From positions 231,653-295,652 of the forward strand of contig CANGBX010000004.1 of the NCBI GenBank assembly GCA_947452455.1: 64,000 bases of DNA. The letters are read 5' to 3'. Under the pieces are notes generated by a model that saw nothing but the letters and a program-made list of their open reading frames with translations, ran no database searches and was not told the origin of the DNA. Position 1 is the first letter of the stretch, and each line of letters starts with the position of its first letter. The position numbers were made by a program, and so were the translations under genes. Of this stretch, positions 1 through 7,625 are shown one piece after another. Source of the stretch: Beijerinckiaceae bacterium (GTDB taxonomy: Bacteria; Pseudomonadota; Alphaproteobacteria; Rhizobiales; Beijerinckiaceae).

Positions 1-1
1 G

Positions 2-565
2 CTCTCCGAGTTCCACGCTCCCCAGTTCAATGTCACGCATATTTTCCCGGTCCTCATGCTCTGCATCTTCGGAGTCATGATGACGGAAGCCATGACATGG
101 AACTTCTCGGCCAAGATCATTCCGATGATCGTTGGCACGGGTGCGATCACCTTCTGCTTGCTCTCGCTCGCGAACGAAGTGTTCAAGGGTGAGATCCACA
201 AGAAGCGTGAAGAAGAACGCGCAGCACGCGGCGAAGCGGCGGAGAAGATGCACATGGACATCGCCTCCACCATCGACGACATGAGCCCGAAGGAAATCGC
301 CATCCGTGGCGCTATCTTCTTCGGCTGGATGATCGGCTTCCTCGCCTCCATGGCGTTGATCGGCCTCATCCCGACAGTGCCCCTGTTCATCATCGCCTTC
401 ATGCGCGTTGAGGGTCAGGAGCCATGGCGCATCACGCTGCCGATGGCGTTCTGCACGACCTTCCTCGTCTATGTCGTCTTCGACCAGTTGCTGACGATCC
501 CGTGGCCCGGTTCCGTGCTCGGCGATTTCTGGCCGTTCTGGAAGGCTCATATGCCGAGCGCCTGA
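2..565 (+). CDS. TTT-family permease, TctB-like C-terminal part (partial, 5' end outside window)
   Basis: The frame is open from the left edge to a TGA at 563-565, so only the last 187 residues are seen. They contain four hydrophobic segments separated by a charged cytoplasmic loop rich in Lys, Arg and Glu, and end with a Pro-rich tail. The pattern of the last two helices, around LIGLIPTVPLFIIAFM and YVVFDQLLTIPWP, is typical of TctB, the small membrane subunit of tripartite tricarboxylate transporters, or of the TctB part fused to TctA. TTT systems take up carboxylates with the help of a periplasmic receptor. No receptor gene follows it directly; a terminator does. The family call is from sequence pattern; whether it is a TctA-TctB fusion cannot be seen. 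Confidence 0.65.
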   Translation, partial: LSEFHAPQFNVTHIFPVLMLCIFGVMMTEAMTWNFSAKIIPMIVGTGAITFCLLSLANEVFKGEIHKKREEERAARGEAAEKMHMDIASTIDDMSPKEIAIRGAIFFGWMIGFLASMALIGLIPTVPLFIIAFMRVEGQEPWRITLPMAFCTTFLVYVVFDQLLTIPWPGSVLGDFWPFWKAHMPSA

Positions 566-589
566 TCTCAACAGGTTCACGAAACAGAA

Positions 590-618
590 AACCGCCGGGG
601 CAACCCGGCGGTTTTTTT
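590..618 (+). terminator. Rho-independent terminator after the TTT permease
   Basis: A perfect 10-bp stem (AACCGCCGGG at 590-599 with CCCGGCGGTT at 604-613) closes a GCAA tetraloop and runs into a T tract to 618. It lies 25 bases past the permease stop codon. Confidence 0.93.
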
Positions 619-661
619 ATGCGCTTTGTCGGGTCCTCCGCCCCGACCACAGGATCAAGGC

Positions 662-698
662 TTGTCGAGACGATGGTGTAACATTATAACATTCCATC
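662..698 (+). promoter_or_regulatory. Promoter with overlapping Zur-like operator for the zinc operon
   Basis: A -35 like TTGTCG (662-667) and a -10 like TATAAC (685-690) are spaced by 17 bases. The -10 lies inside an AT-rich element, TGTAACATTATAACATT (677-693), framed by the inverted arms GATGG (672-676) and CCATC (694-698). The right half, ATAACATTCC, resembles alphaproteobacterial Zur boxes; the left half matches the palindrome poorly. With zinc uptake genes starting at 719, repression by Zur-Zn is the likely reading. This is inference, not a computed motif hit. Confidence 0.55.
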
Positions 699-718
699 TT
701 CAGGCACCGGACCCGAAT

Positions 719-889
719 ATGCCGCACGACCACCATCACCCTCACGAGGAGCATCATGAGCCTCAAGCGCACGGGCACCGCCCCGCCTTGCGCTGGTCGC
801 TGCTACGCATCTCGGCGGGGCAAAGGCTGGGCGGGGCGGCCGCCCTTTTGGGCCTGCTCTGGCTCTGTGTGCATTGGGCGCTCGCATGA
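719..889 (+). CDS. Small histidine-rich single-pass membrane protein, first gene of the zinc operon
   Basis: This 56-residue protein has nine His in its first 20 residues, followed by a basic stretch and one hydrophobic helix (about residues 38-55). The ATG at 719 is chosen because it is the first in-frame start downstream of the promoter at 662-690. No good Shine-Dalgarno site is visible, so initiation may be weak or nearly leaderless. Its TGA overlaps the znuC ATG as ATGA, so the two are translationally coupled. The His-rich head probably binds zinc at the membrane, either as a metal buffer or as an accessory part of the ABC transporter. That role is inferred from composition and position only; I do not recognise a named family. 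Confidence 0.7.
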   Translation: MPHDHHHPHEEHHEPQAHGHRPALRWSLLRISAGQRLGGAAALLGLLWLCVHWALA

Positions 890-1629
890 CAGCGACCCTC
901 CTCACCCTGACCGACCTGACTCTTGGCTATGATCGCCACCCCGCCGTTCATCACGTCTCGGGACGCATTGAGCGTGGCAGCATGACCGCCATGGTCGGGC
1001 CCAATGGGGCTGGCAAATCGACTTTGCTGAAAGGCATGGCGGGCGCTATGGCGCCCTTGAGCGGCACGCTGGCCCGTGCGCCCGACACGCGCATTGCCTA
1101 TTTGCCGCAAAGTGCCGCGCTCGACCGCAGCTTTCCGATTTCGCTGTTTGATCTTGTCGCAGCCGGCCTGTGGCATCGCACAGGCGCCTTTGGGGGCCTC
1201 AGCCACAAAGATCGTCTCGCCGTGCATGAAGCTTTCGAGCGTGTCGGCTTGCAAGGTTTCGAGCGCCGCACATTGGATGCGCTATCGGGCGGACAATTGC
1301 AGCGTGCGCTTTTCGCACGGCTTATTTTGCAAGATGCCGATCTCATTCTGCTTGATGAGCCATTGGCCGCCATCGATACGAAAACCAGCGCCGATCTTCT
1401 CGCCATGATCAAGACATGGCACGCGCAGGGCCGAACCATTATCGCCGTTCTGCACGACATGCAGATTGTGCGCGATCATTTCCCGCGCAGCCTCTTGCTT
1501 GCGCGCGAATGCGTGGCGCATGGCACGACAGAAGATGTGCTGACGCAGACAAATCTAGGACGCGCGCGCCAGATGATCGAAGCTTTTGATGAGGAAGCGC
1601 ATATTTGTGCGCAAGAGGGCGTGTCATGA
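886..1629 (+). CDS. znuC: Zinc ABC transporter ATPase, ZnuC-like
   Basis: A 247-residue ABC ATPase that would power zinc (possibly manganese) import at the inner membrane. Visible motifs are the Walker A GPNGAGKST (38-46), the signature LSGGQ (133-137), the Walker B LILLDE (153-158) and a D-loop AAID. The start is the ATG at 886, which overlaps the preceding stop; a TTG 12 bases upstream in frame is less likely. It is followed by the permease with another ATGA overlap and then by the His-rich binding protein, which together make zinc the most likely substrate. Length is normal for the family. Confidence 0.9.
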   Translation: MTATLLTLTDLTLGYDRHPAVHHVSGRIERGSMTAMVGPNGAGKSTLLKGMAGAMAPLSGTLARAPDTRIAYLPQSAALDRSFPISLFDLVAAGLWHRTGAFGGLSHKDRLAVHEAFERVGLQGFERRTLDALSGGQLQRALFARLILQDADLILLDEPLAAIDTKTSADLLAMIKTWHAQGRTIIAVLHDMQIVRDHFPRSLLLARECVAHGTTEDVLTQTNLGRARQMIEAFDEEAHICAQEGVS

Positions 1630-2495
1630 TCTTTGACGCGCTGATCGGCCCCTTCCTCGAATTTGAATTCATGCGCCGCGCGCTTGTGGGCTGCATCGCG
1701 CTTTCTCTCGCCGCCGGCCCTGTTGGGACATTCCTCATGCTGCGTCGCATGAGTTTGTTTGGCGATGCGATGGCTCACGCCATTCTGCCGGGCGCAGCAC
1801 TGGGCTATCTCGCCTTCGGCCTGTCGCTATCAGCCATGACCATTGGTGGGCTTGCCACCGGATTGCTTGTTGTTCTGCTTGCCGGCCTTGTCACACGCGC
1901 CACAACAATGCGCGAAGATGCCTCCATTGCAGGCTTTTATCTGATCTCGCTGGCGATTGGTGTCAGCATTGTCTCGCTCAAAGGATCGAATGTCGATCTG
2001 CTGCGCGTGCTCTTCGGCTCCATTCTGGCGCTTGATGATCCGGCCATGTTACTGCTGGCCGCAATGAGCACCGGCACTTTGCTTGTGCTTGCGCTCATCT
2101 TCCGGCCGCTCGTCATGGAATGTGTTGACCCTGCTTTCTTGCGCAGTGTGAGCCGCACGGGCGGACCTGCCCATCTCGTTTTCCTGGCGCTTGTCGTCAC
2201 AACGCTTGTGTCGGGCTTTAACGCTCTGGGCACTTTGCTTTCGGTGGGCATGATGATGCTGCCCGCCATTGCCGCGCGATTCTGGGCTGTCGAACTGACG
2301 GGCATCATTTTCGTCGCAACATTGATCGGGCTTGTTTCAAGCCTCTGCGGTTTGATCTTGTCATTTCATACAGGCCTACCCTCTGGCCCTGCCATCATTC
2401 TCGTGGCTGGCGCTCTCTACCTGCTCTCGCTCTGCTTTGGTCGACAGGGCGGCCTCATATTAAAACTTCTCCCGCAACGTCATTTGGAAGCGTGA
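1626..2495 (+). CDS. znuB: Zinc ABC transporter permease, ZnuB-like
   Basis: A 289-residue integral membrane protein of the ABC-3 family with about eight hydrophobic helices. The N-terminal part carries the conserved segment around MLRRMSLFGDAMAHAILPG, where the family contacts the ATPase and lines the pathway, and the C-terminal half has the typical GTLLSVGMMMLPAIAARFW segment. It begins on the ATGA overlap with znuC and ends one base before the znuA start, so the operon is tightly coupled. Expected length for ZnuB/MntB-type permeases. Confidence 0.9.
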   Translation: MIFDALIGPFLEFEFMRRALVGCIALSLAAGPVGTFLMLRRMSLFGDAMAHAILPGAALGYLAFGLSLSAMTIGGLATGLLVVLLAGLVTRATTMREDASIAGFYLISLAIGVSIVSLKGSNVDLLRVLFGSILALDDPAMLLLAAMSTGTLLVLALIFRPLVMECVDPAFLRSVSRTGGPAHLVFLALVVTTLVSGFNALGTLLSVGMMMLPAIAARFWAVELTGIIFVATLIGLVSSLCGLILSFHTGLPSGPAIILVAGALYLLSLCFGRQGGLILKLLPQRHLEA

Positions 2496-2496
2496 C

Positions 2497-3402
2497 ATGT
2501 TGAAGAGACTCGCATTTTGTCTTGCGCTCGCAGTGACCAGCACGATGGCACAAGCGCAATCCAAGCTTGAAACCATCGCCAGCATGTCGATCATTGGCGA
2601 TTTCGTACGCCAGATTGGCGGCGAGCGCGTGCAAGTCACCACGCTTGTCGGCGCAGGCGGCGACACGCATACTTTCCAGCCTGCCCCGCAAGATGCGCGG
2701 TGCATGACGCAAGCCAAACTCGTCTTCATCAACGGGCTTGGCCTTGAAGGCTGGCTACCGCGCCTCGTGCAATCCTCCGGCAGCAAAGCCAAAGTCGTCA
2801 CTGTCTCCAACGGCGTGAAGGCCATGCGCGAAGCATCAGATGGCCATAGTCACGGACATGGTCATGGTCATGGCCATGATCTCGACCCGCACGCTTGGCA
2901 AGATGTCGCCAATGCCAAACTTTACGCGCGCAATATCCGCGATGCATTGAGCGCTGCCGAACCGGAAGGTGCGAGTTTTTATACGGCGCGCGCTGAAGCC
3001 TATATGGCCGAACTTGATCAGCTTGACCGCGATATCAAAGCGGGCCTTACCCAAATTCCTGCAGAGCGTCGGCGCATCATCACCAGCCATGATGCTTTCG
3101 GCTATTTTGCCAAAGCCTACAGCCTGAGTTTTGTCGCCCCCCAAGGGATTTCAACAGAAGCGGAAGCCTCCTCGCGCGATGTGGCCCGCATTATCCGTCA
3201 GGTCCGCGCTCAGAAAATTCCAGCCGTCTTTCTCGAAAACATCTCTGATCCACGCCTCATGACACAAATCGCACATGAGACAGGCGCCAAAATGGGCCCG
3301 CGCATTTTCTCCGATTCCTTGTCCGACAGCAGCGGGCCAGCACCCACTTATCTCGACATGATGCGCCACAATCTGCGCGCCTTTATCGAAGCGCTACGCT
3401 AG
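2497..3402 (+). CDS. znuA: Periplasmic zinc-binding protein, ZnuA-like
   Basis: A 301-residue cluster A-I solute-binding protein that would deliver zinc to ZnuBC. Residues 1-20 form a Sec signal peptide ending near AQA. The metal ligands expected for the family can be placed: His58 (DTHTF), His132 (DLDPHAW) and a later His in ITSHDAFGYF. Between about 117 and 127 is a loop of alternating His and Gly (HSHGHGHGHGH), the His-rich loop typical of zinc rather than manganese receptors. It is last in the operon and starts one base after znuB. The order C-B-A, all on one strand, differs from the divergent znuA arrangement of enterobacteria. Confidence 0.92.
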   Translation: MLKRLAFCLALAVTSTMAQAQSKLETIASMSIIGDFVRQIGGERVQVTTLVGAGGDTHTFQPAPQDARCMTQAKLVFINGLGLEGWLPRLVQSSGSKAKVVTVSNGVKAMREASDGHSHGHGHGHGHDLDPHAWQDVANAKLYARNIRDALSAAEPEGASFYTARAEAYMAELDQLDRDIKAGLTQIPAERRRIITSHDAFGYFAKAYSLSFVAPQGISTEAEASSRDVARIIRQVRAQKIPAVFLENISDPRLMTQIAHETGAKMGPRIFSDSLSDSSGPAPTYLDMMRHNLRAFIEALR

Positions 3403-3493
3403 CCTCTCCTATAAGCCCGATTGCGGGCGACGCTTTACCTCGCCGCCCGACGCACTTAATCTTGGCGACATGAGGAAAGGCTGGGGACACCCC

Positions 3494-4462
3494 ATGAAAC
3501 TTGTTTGCTACGATCCCCATGCGCGCCGCCCAGAAATTGCGGCGGCCATGCGCGCTTTTCCGGATGTGTCTTTCGAGGCGCCCGTCACGCTGGAGGCTTT
3601 GCACGCCGCGCTTGAGGGCGCAGAAATTTTCGTGACCAGCAACCGTGCTTATGAGGCAGAGGCCGCACGCATCATTTGCACAAAAGGCACGTCTCTCCGC
3701 TGGATTCAATTCACCACATCCGGACTCGACAAAGCCATCGCGCTTGGCCTGCCCTCCGGTGTGACGGTGACCAATGCGGCGGGCCTGCGCGCTTTTTCTG
3801 TCGCAGAACATGCTTTCTTTCTGATGCTCGCACTCATGCGCCAATCGCGCGCTGCCGATGCGGGCCAGCGTGATGAGCAATGGGTGCGTGATGCCATCAC
3901 ACCCCAAATGGATAATCTCGCGGGCAAGCATCTTCTCATCATTGGCGCAGGTGCCATCGGTCAGGAGATTGCGCGCAAGGCCAAAGCCTTTGACATGGTG
4001 GTCACGGGCATCTCGCGCTCTACCGCATCGTTGCCGAATTTCGATCAAATGCTGCCACGTGAACAATTGCAGGCAGCGATCACGGAAAGCGACATCGTGC
4101 TGATGGCCGCTAATTATGAGACCGAAACGCATCAGATGATGAGTGCCGCCATGATTGCAGCGATGAAGCCCAAGGCGCTCTTCATCAATATTGCGCGCGG
4201 TGCGCTCGTGGATGAGGCGGCGCTGGTTGCAGCACTCGAGAGCGGGAAAATTGCTGGTGCCGGCCTTGATGTCACCGTTATCGAGCCTTTGCCTGCGGGA
4301 CAGAAGCTCTACACTCTTCCCAATGTTGTCTTGAGCCCCCATGTTGCAGGGGCAGGATCGCAAGGCACGGGTGCGGGCATGGGTAAAATCTTAAGTGACA
4401 ATCTGCATCTTTATCTCAAAGGCGCGCCTTTGCAGAAAATCGTCATCGCGCGCACACCGTAA
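3494..4462 (+). CDS. D-isomer-specific 2-hydroxyacid dehydrogenase
   Basis: A 322-residue NAD(P)-dependent oxidoreductase that should interconvert a 2-oxoacid and a D-2-hydroxyacid in the cytoplasm. The dinucleotide site GAGAIG is at 151-156. The catalytic trio is intact: Arg235 in NIARGALVDE, Glu264 in VIEPLP, and His283 in LSPHVAG. The ATG at 3494 is preferred because the protein then begins directly with the first beta strand (MKLVCYD); an ATG at 3470 would add eight residues and cannot be excluded. It is 92 bases after znuA and 9 bases before the next gene, so it may head an operon with the LOG and EI24 genes. Substrate cannot be told. Confidence 0.88.
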   Translation: MKLVCYDPHARRPEIAAAMRAFPDVSFEAPVTLEALHAALEGAEIFVTSNRAYEAEAARIICTKGTSLRWIQFTTSGLDKAIALGLPSGVTVTNAAGLRAFSVAEHAFFLMLALMRQSRAADAGQRDEQWVRDAITPQMDNLAGKHLLIIGAGAIGQEIARKAKAFDMVVTGISRSTASLPNFDQMLPREQLQAAITESDIVLMAANYETETHQMMSAAMIAAMKPKALFINIARGALVDEAALVAALESGKIAGAGLDVTVIEPLPAGQKLYTLPNVVLSPHVAGAGSQGTGAGMGKILSDNLHLYLKGAPLQKIVIARTP

Positions 4463-4471
4463 CGGAATGAT

Positions 4472-5248
4472 ATGACCGAAATAGCTCCTGATATAAACGC
4501 ACTTATCGCCTCACCTGCTTATCGCCTCGCCGCTCTTGATCAGGATTTTCTGCTCTCAGATGCGCAACGTGGCCTGCGCTTCATGCTGGAATATGAAAAA
4601 GCCGAGCAATCATTGCGCAGCTGGGGTGTGCGCTCGACAGTCGTTGTCTTCGGTTCTGCGCGTGTGCATGAGAATGGCAATCCTCAACATGCGCGCTGGT
4701 ATGACGAGGCGCGCAAGTTCGGAAAAATTTGCTCGCTGGAAGGCGGCGCGCTCGATAGCAATGGCGGCCCGCGCGACAATGTCATTGCCTCGGGCGGCGG
4801 TCCCGGCATTATGGAAGCCGCCTGTCGTGGCGCGCATGATGCGGGCGCGCCCTCCATCGGCTTCAACATCACGCTGCCCCATGAGCAATTACCCAATCCC
4901 TACACAACGCCGGAACTCACCTTCCGCTTCCATTATTTTGCCATGCGCAAAATGCATCTGGCGATGCGTGCCAATGCGCTTGTTGTTTTTCCTGGCGGGT
5001 TCGGGACACTGGACGAATTGTTTGAAATCCTGACCTTGCATCAAACCGGTAAAGCCACGAATATTCCTGTTGTTCTGTTCGATGAAAAATATTGGCGTTC
5101 AATCGTCAATTTCGATGCGCTGGTCGATGCGGGTATGATTGAAAAGCGCGATCTATCACTCTTCAGTTTTGCTGAGACGGCAGAATCCGCCTGGGCGCAT
5201 CTGCTCGCGCAAGGCATAGCCCATCATATTGAACCCAAGAATACCTGA
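4472..5248 (+). CDS. LOG-family protein (nucleoside 5'-monophosphate phosphoribohydrolase type)
   Basis: A 258-residue cytoplasmic protein of the family once labelled lysine decarboxylase and now known to contain nucleotide 5'-monophosphate N-ribosidases, including cytokinin-activating LOG enzymes. It has the two family motifs: GGGPGIMEAA in the middle and PGGFGTLDELFE about residues 170-182, which bind phosphate and carry the catalytic Glu. The ATG lies 9 bases after the dehydrogenase stop. The N-terminal 45 residues form a helical extension seen in the longer, predominantly proteobacterial members. Whether it acts on AMP or on another nucleotide is not visible. Confidence 0.88.
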   Translation: MTEIAPDINALIASPAYRLAALDQDFLLSDAQRGLRFMLEYEKAEQSLRSWGVRSTVVVFGSARVHENGNPQHARWYDEARKFGKICSLEGGALDSNGGPRDNVIASGGGPGIMEAACRGAHDAGAPSIGFNITLPHEQLPNPYTTPELTFRFHYFAMRKMHLAMRANALVVFPGGFGTLDELFEILTLHQTGKATNIPVVLFDEKYWRSIVNFDALVDAGMIEKRDLSLFSFAETAESAWAHLLAQGIAHHIEPKNT

Positions 5249-5253
5249 CCCTC

Positions 5254-5931
5254 ATGTTTCAATCTGCAAAAGCTGCCTTTCCGCAAATCTTCACACCGCC
5301 GTTTCGCGCTGTGTTGCTGAAGAGTCTCGGGCTCACCTTCATTCTGCTCGCGCTCATGTGGGCGGGGCTGGACAAGGTCGTAGCTGCCTATATCGCCGTG
5401 CCCTATCCATGGCTCGCAAGCATTCTGTCTTTTCTGACAGGTCTTGGCCTGATGATCGGGCTCGCCTTTTTCATCGCGCCTATTTCATCGCTGGTTGCGG
5501 GCTTTTATCTGGATGATCTTGCCGGTGAGGTCGAAACGGAGATCGGCATCAAGGGCCGCGCTTTGCCTGCGGGGCAAGCCATGTGGCTCGCCAGCAAATT
5601 CGCCTTTGTCTCGGTGCTTGTGAATGCTTTTGCGCTGGCCGTCTTCTTGCTGCCGGGCGTCAATATTCTCGTGTTTTTTCTGGCAAATGCTTATTTGCTC
5701 GGCCGCGAATATTTCGAGCTTGCATCATTGCGCTTTCGCTCTCTGGCAGAGACGCATGAGCTGCGCCGTCGCCACCGCTTTTATATTTTTCTTTGCGGCT
5801 TGCTGATCGCGGGCTTTGTTGCCATCCCAATCGTCAATCTGCTCACGCCCCTCTTCGGCACAGCCTTCATGGTACGTATCCATGCAAGGCTGGCGCGCGA
5901 AGATCTGGTGATGATTCAGGCTGGGCGCTGA
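5254..5931 (+). CDS. EI24-domain / CysZ-like membrane protein
   Basis: A 225-residue inner-membrane protein with four to five hydrophobic segments (about 20-45, 50-85, 110-145, 175-205). The segment order and the VAGFYLDDLAGEVE motif after the second helix match the EI24 family, which includes the sulfate permease CysZ. No sulfur-assimilation gene is nearby, so sulfate transport is only one option. It starts 5 bases after the LOG gene stop. Its last 16 bases overlap the end of the convergent NDUFA9-like gene. Confidence 0.78.
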   Translation: MFQSAKAAFPQIFTPPFRAVLLKSLGLTFILLALMWAGLDKVVAAYIAVPYPWLASILSFLTGLGLMIGLAFFIAPISSLVAGFYLDDLAGEVETEIGIKGRALPAGQAMWLASKFAFVSVLVNAFALAVFLLPGVNILVFFLANAYLLGREYFELASLRFRSLAETHELRRRHRFYIFLCGLLIAGFVAIPIVNLLTPLFGTAFMVRIHARLAREDLVMIQAGR

Positions 5932-6920
5932 CGCTCGAACTGACCCGTCTTGCGGAAGCGATAGAGATAGGTCGGCACAATCGTCTCATAAGCCTCGGGG
6001 TGAATACCAAGACCCGCGAGCGTACGGCCTTCCTGTTCAGCCGCAACCGAGACGACATTGTCATGCTTCAACATGCGCACTTGATCACGCGTGGTGAGCA
6101 GCATTTTCGGGAAAAGACCGAGCGAGACTGAAGACGCGATCTCCATGCCGAGCGCCATATAATGGCCCGCTTCAAAAGGCAGCGGAGCAAGCAGGCGCTT
6201 GCGGCCAATCGTGTCGCAAGTGAATTGCACGAGATCCCGGAAGCTTTTGGCTTCCGGCCCACCCAATTCATAAACCGCACCCGGCTTGGTCTGGCCATCG
6301 AGCGCACGCACGACGACTTGCGCAACATCGCCCACATAGACCGGTTGGAACAAAGTGTCCGCGCCAATCAAAGGCAGCACCGGCAACATGCGCGCGAGTG
6401 CGGCGAAGCGATTGAAGAAATCATCTTCCGGCCCGAAGATAATGGACGGACGAATGATGGTTGCGTTCGGGAAATATTCGAGCGCGGCAGCTTCGCCGTC
6501 GGCTTTCGAGCGCGCATAGGCTGAATCCGACTGCGGCTCTGCACCCAAAGCCGACATCTGCACGAATTGCTGCACGCCCGCTTCTTTCGCGGCGCGCGCC
6601 ACGACGCGCGCACCAAAACCCTGCACCGCATCGAAACGCTGGCGGCCGGTTTCAGTCAGAATGCCAACGAGATTGATCACCGCATCAGCGCCACGCACAG
6701 CGGCCGCGACGGATGCCGGAAAGCGCAAATTGGCCTGCACAGCGTGAATCTGACCGACGCGGCCAGCCGGCTGCAAATGCCCTGCAAGATCGGGGCGGCG
6801 GCAAGCCACGCGAATGCGCCAGCCCTCACGAGCCAAAGCCCGCACGACATGGCGACCGACAAAACCGGTGCCGCCGAAGACCGTTACCAGACGGCCAGAC
6901 TTGTCGTTTGCATCGAGCAT
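5916..6920 (-). CDS. NDUFA9-like NAD(P)-binding epimerase-family protein
   Basis: A 334-residue extended short-chain-dehydrogenase fold protein. GGTGFVG near residues 16-22 binds the dinucleotide; the middle has SALGAEPQSDSAYARSK, where the family's Tyr-x3-Lys would lie (YARSK); and IIRPSIIFGPEDDFFNR is characteristic of the subgroup related to the NDUFA9 subunit of respiratory complex I. In alphaproteobacteria this protein is encoded away from the nuo operon and is thought to be a complex-I-associated or quinone-related factor. The GGGGT stretch just before the ATG is a plausible ribosome site. The 3' end overlaps the preceding gene on the other strand. Confidence 0.85.
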   Translation of the reverse strand: MLDANDKSGRLVTVFGGTGFVGRHVVRALAREGWRIRVACRRPDLAGHLQPAGRVGQIHAVQANLRFPASVAAAVRGADAVINLVGILTETGRQRFDAVQGFGARVVARAAKEAGVQQFVQMSALGAEPQSDSAYARSKADGEAAALEYFPNATIIRPSIIFGPEDDFFNRFAALARMLPVLPLIGADTLFQPVYVGDVAQVVVRALDGQTKPGAVYELGGPEAKSFRDLVQFTCDTIGRKRLLAPLPFEAGHYMALGMEIASSVSLGLFPKMLLTTRDQVRMLKHDNVVSVAAEQEGRTLAGLGIHPEAYETIVPTYLYRFRKTGQFERQRPA

Positions 6921-7010
6921 GGAAATACCCCGTTCAGCCCAAAATCTTTAGGCCGCTGATTAGAGGAGCCTGCCAATCCTGTACAGGGGGCCGAAGGGCT
7001 GAACTACGCC

Positions 7011-7343
7011 CTATTTGCGGCGCACCCGAACGGGGATGGGGATCAGGGCGAGCTTCAGCTCGTGCTCGTCCTCACGATGGCCACCACCCGGGCCATCATC
7101 CCGATCATCGGTGGGGAGGGCCATAATCGCTGTGCCGCAGACGGCGCTGCCAAAGGTCACAGCAAAGCTGCCAAAAAGAAGGAAGAGCGCGGGCATGGGA
7201 TTTTCAGCGCGCGCCAACATCGTGCTCAAGCCGCCGACATCCATATAGAGGAGGAAGGCAGCAAAGACGCAGCCAAGCAGGGCGCCCGCAAAGGCGTTCC
7301 AGACTAGAAGGCGGATGAGGCTCTGCTCGATGCGCTTCGTCAT
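7011..7343 (-). CDS. Small conserved-type two-helix membrane protein, function unknown
   Basis: A 110-residue protein with two hydrophobic helices (about residues 13-37 and 50-75) joined by a short loop and followed by a charged tail with a run of Asp, Gly, His and Glu, then a basic end. The ATG at 7343 is chosen because a GGGA stretch precedes it; an in-frame ATG at 7370 would add nine residues. It lies 90 bases upstream of the NDUFA9-like gene on the same strand and could be cotranscribed. I do not recognise a functional family. Codon use and membrane pattern support a real gene. Confidence 0.6.
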   Translation of the reverse strand: MTKRIEQSLIRLLVWNAFAGALLGCVFAAFLLYMDVGGLSTMLARAENPMPALFLLFGSFAVTFGSAVCGTAIMALPTDDRDDGPGGGHREDEHELKLALIPIPVRVRRK

Positions 7344-7453
7344 GACATGTCCCAAACTCGGCGCGGGCAAGTCCCTACGCTCATATAGGATATGGGGTCA
7401 GTCTTTCGCTTTTTCAGCTGGCTGGGAAGAGGAAATATGTCACGGTTGCGAGA

Positions 7454-7482
7454 TTGACAGCGCCACCCCCCGCCCGTAGAAA
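7454..7482 (+). promoter_or_regulatory. Sigma-70-type promoter of tRNA-Leu
   Basis: TTGACA (7454-7459), a perfect -35, is followed by 17 bases and then TAGAAA (7477-7482) as -10. The expected start point, 7-8 bases later, is at 7489-7490, almost at the first base of the mature tRNA. Confidence 0.6.
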
Positions 7483-7490
7483 CCGCCCGT

Positions 7491-7577
<87 letters not shown>

Positions 7578-7578
7578 T

Positions 7579-7609
7579 AAAAAACGCGGTCTTCGGGCCG
7601 CGTTTTTTT
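7579..7609 (+). terminator. Terminator of tRNA-Leu
   Basis: The stem CGCGG (7585-7589) / CCGCG (7598-7602), extended by six A-T pairs, is followed by seven T. It begins two bases after the CCA end. Confidence 0.92.
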
Positions 7610-7625
7610 ATTTTGGGGTGCCCGC

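Noticed and set aside
3415..3428. GCCCG/CGGGC hairpin after znuA as a terminator
   Set aside because: The stem is only five bases long and no T tract follows on either strand.
3383..4363. Long open frame on the minus strand opposite the 2-hydroxyacid dehydrogenase
   Set aside because: Its product is rich in His, Cys and Arg without any motif, as expected from the antisense of a GC-rich gene, and the plus-strand gene has all catalytic residues.
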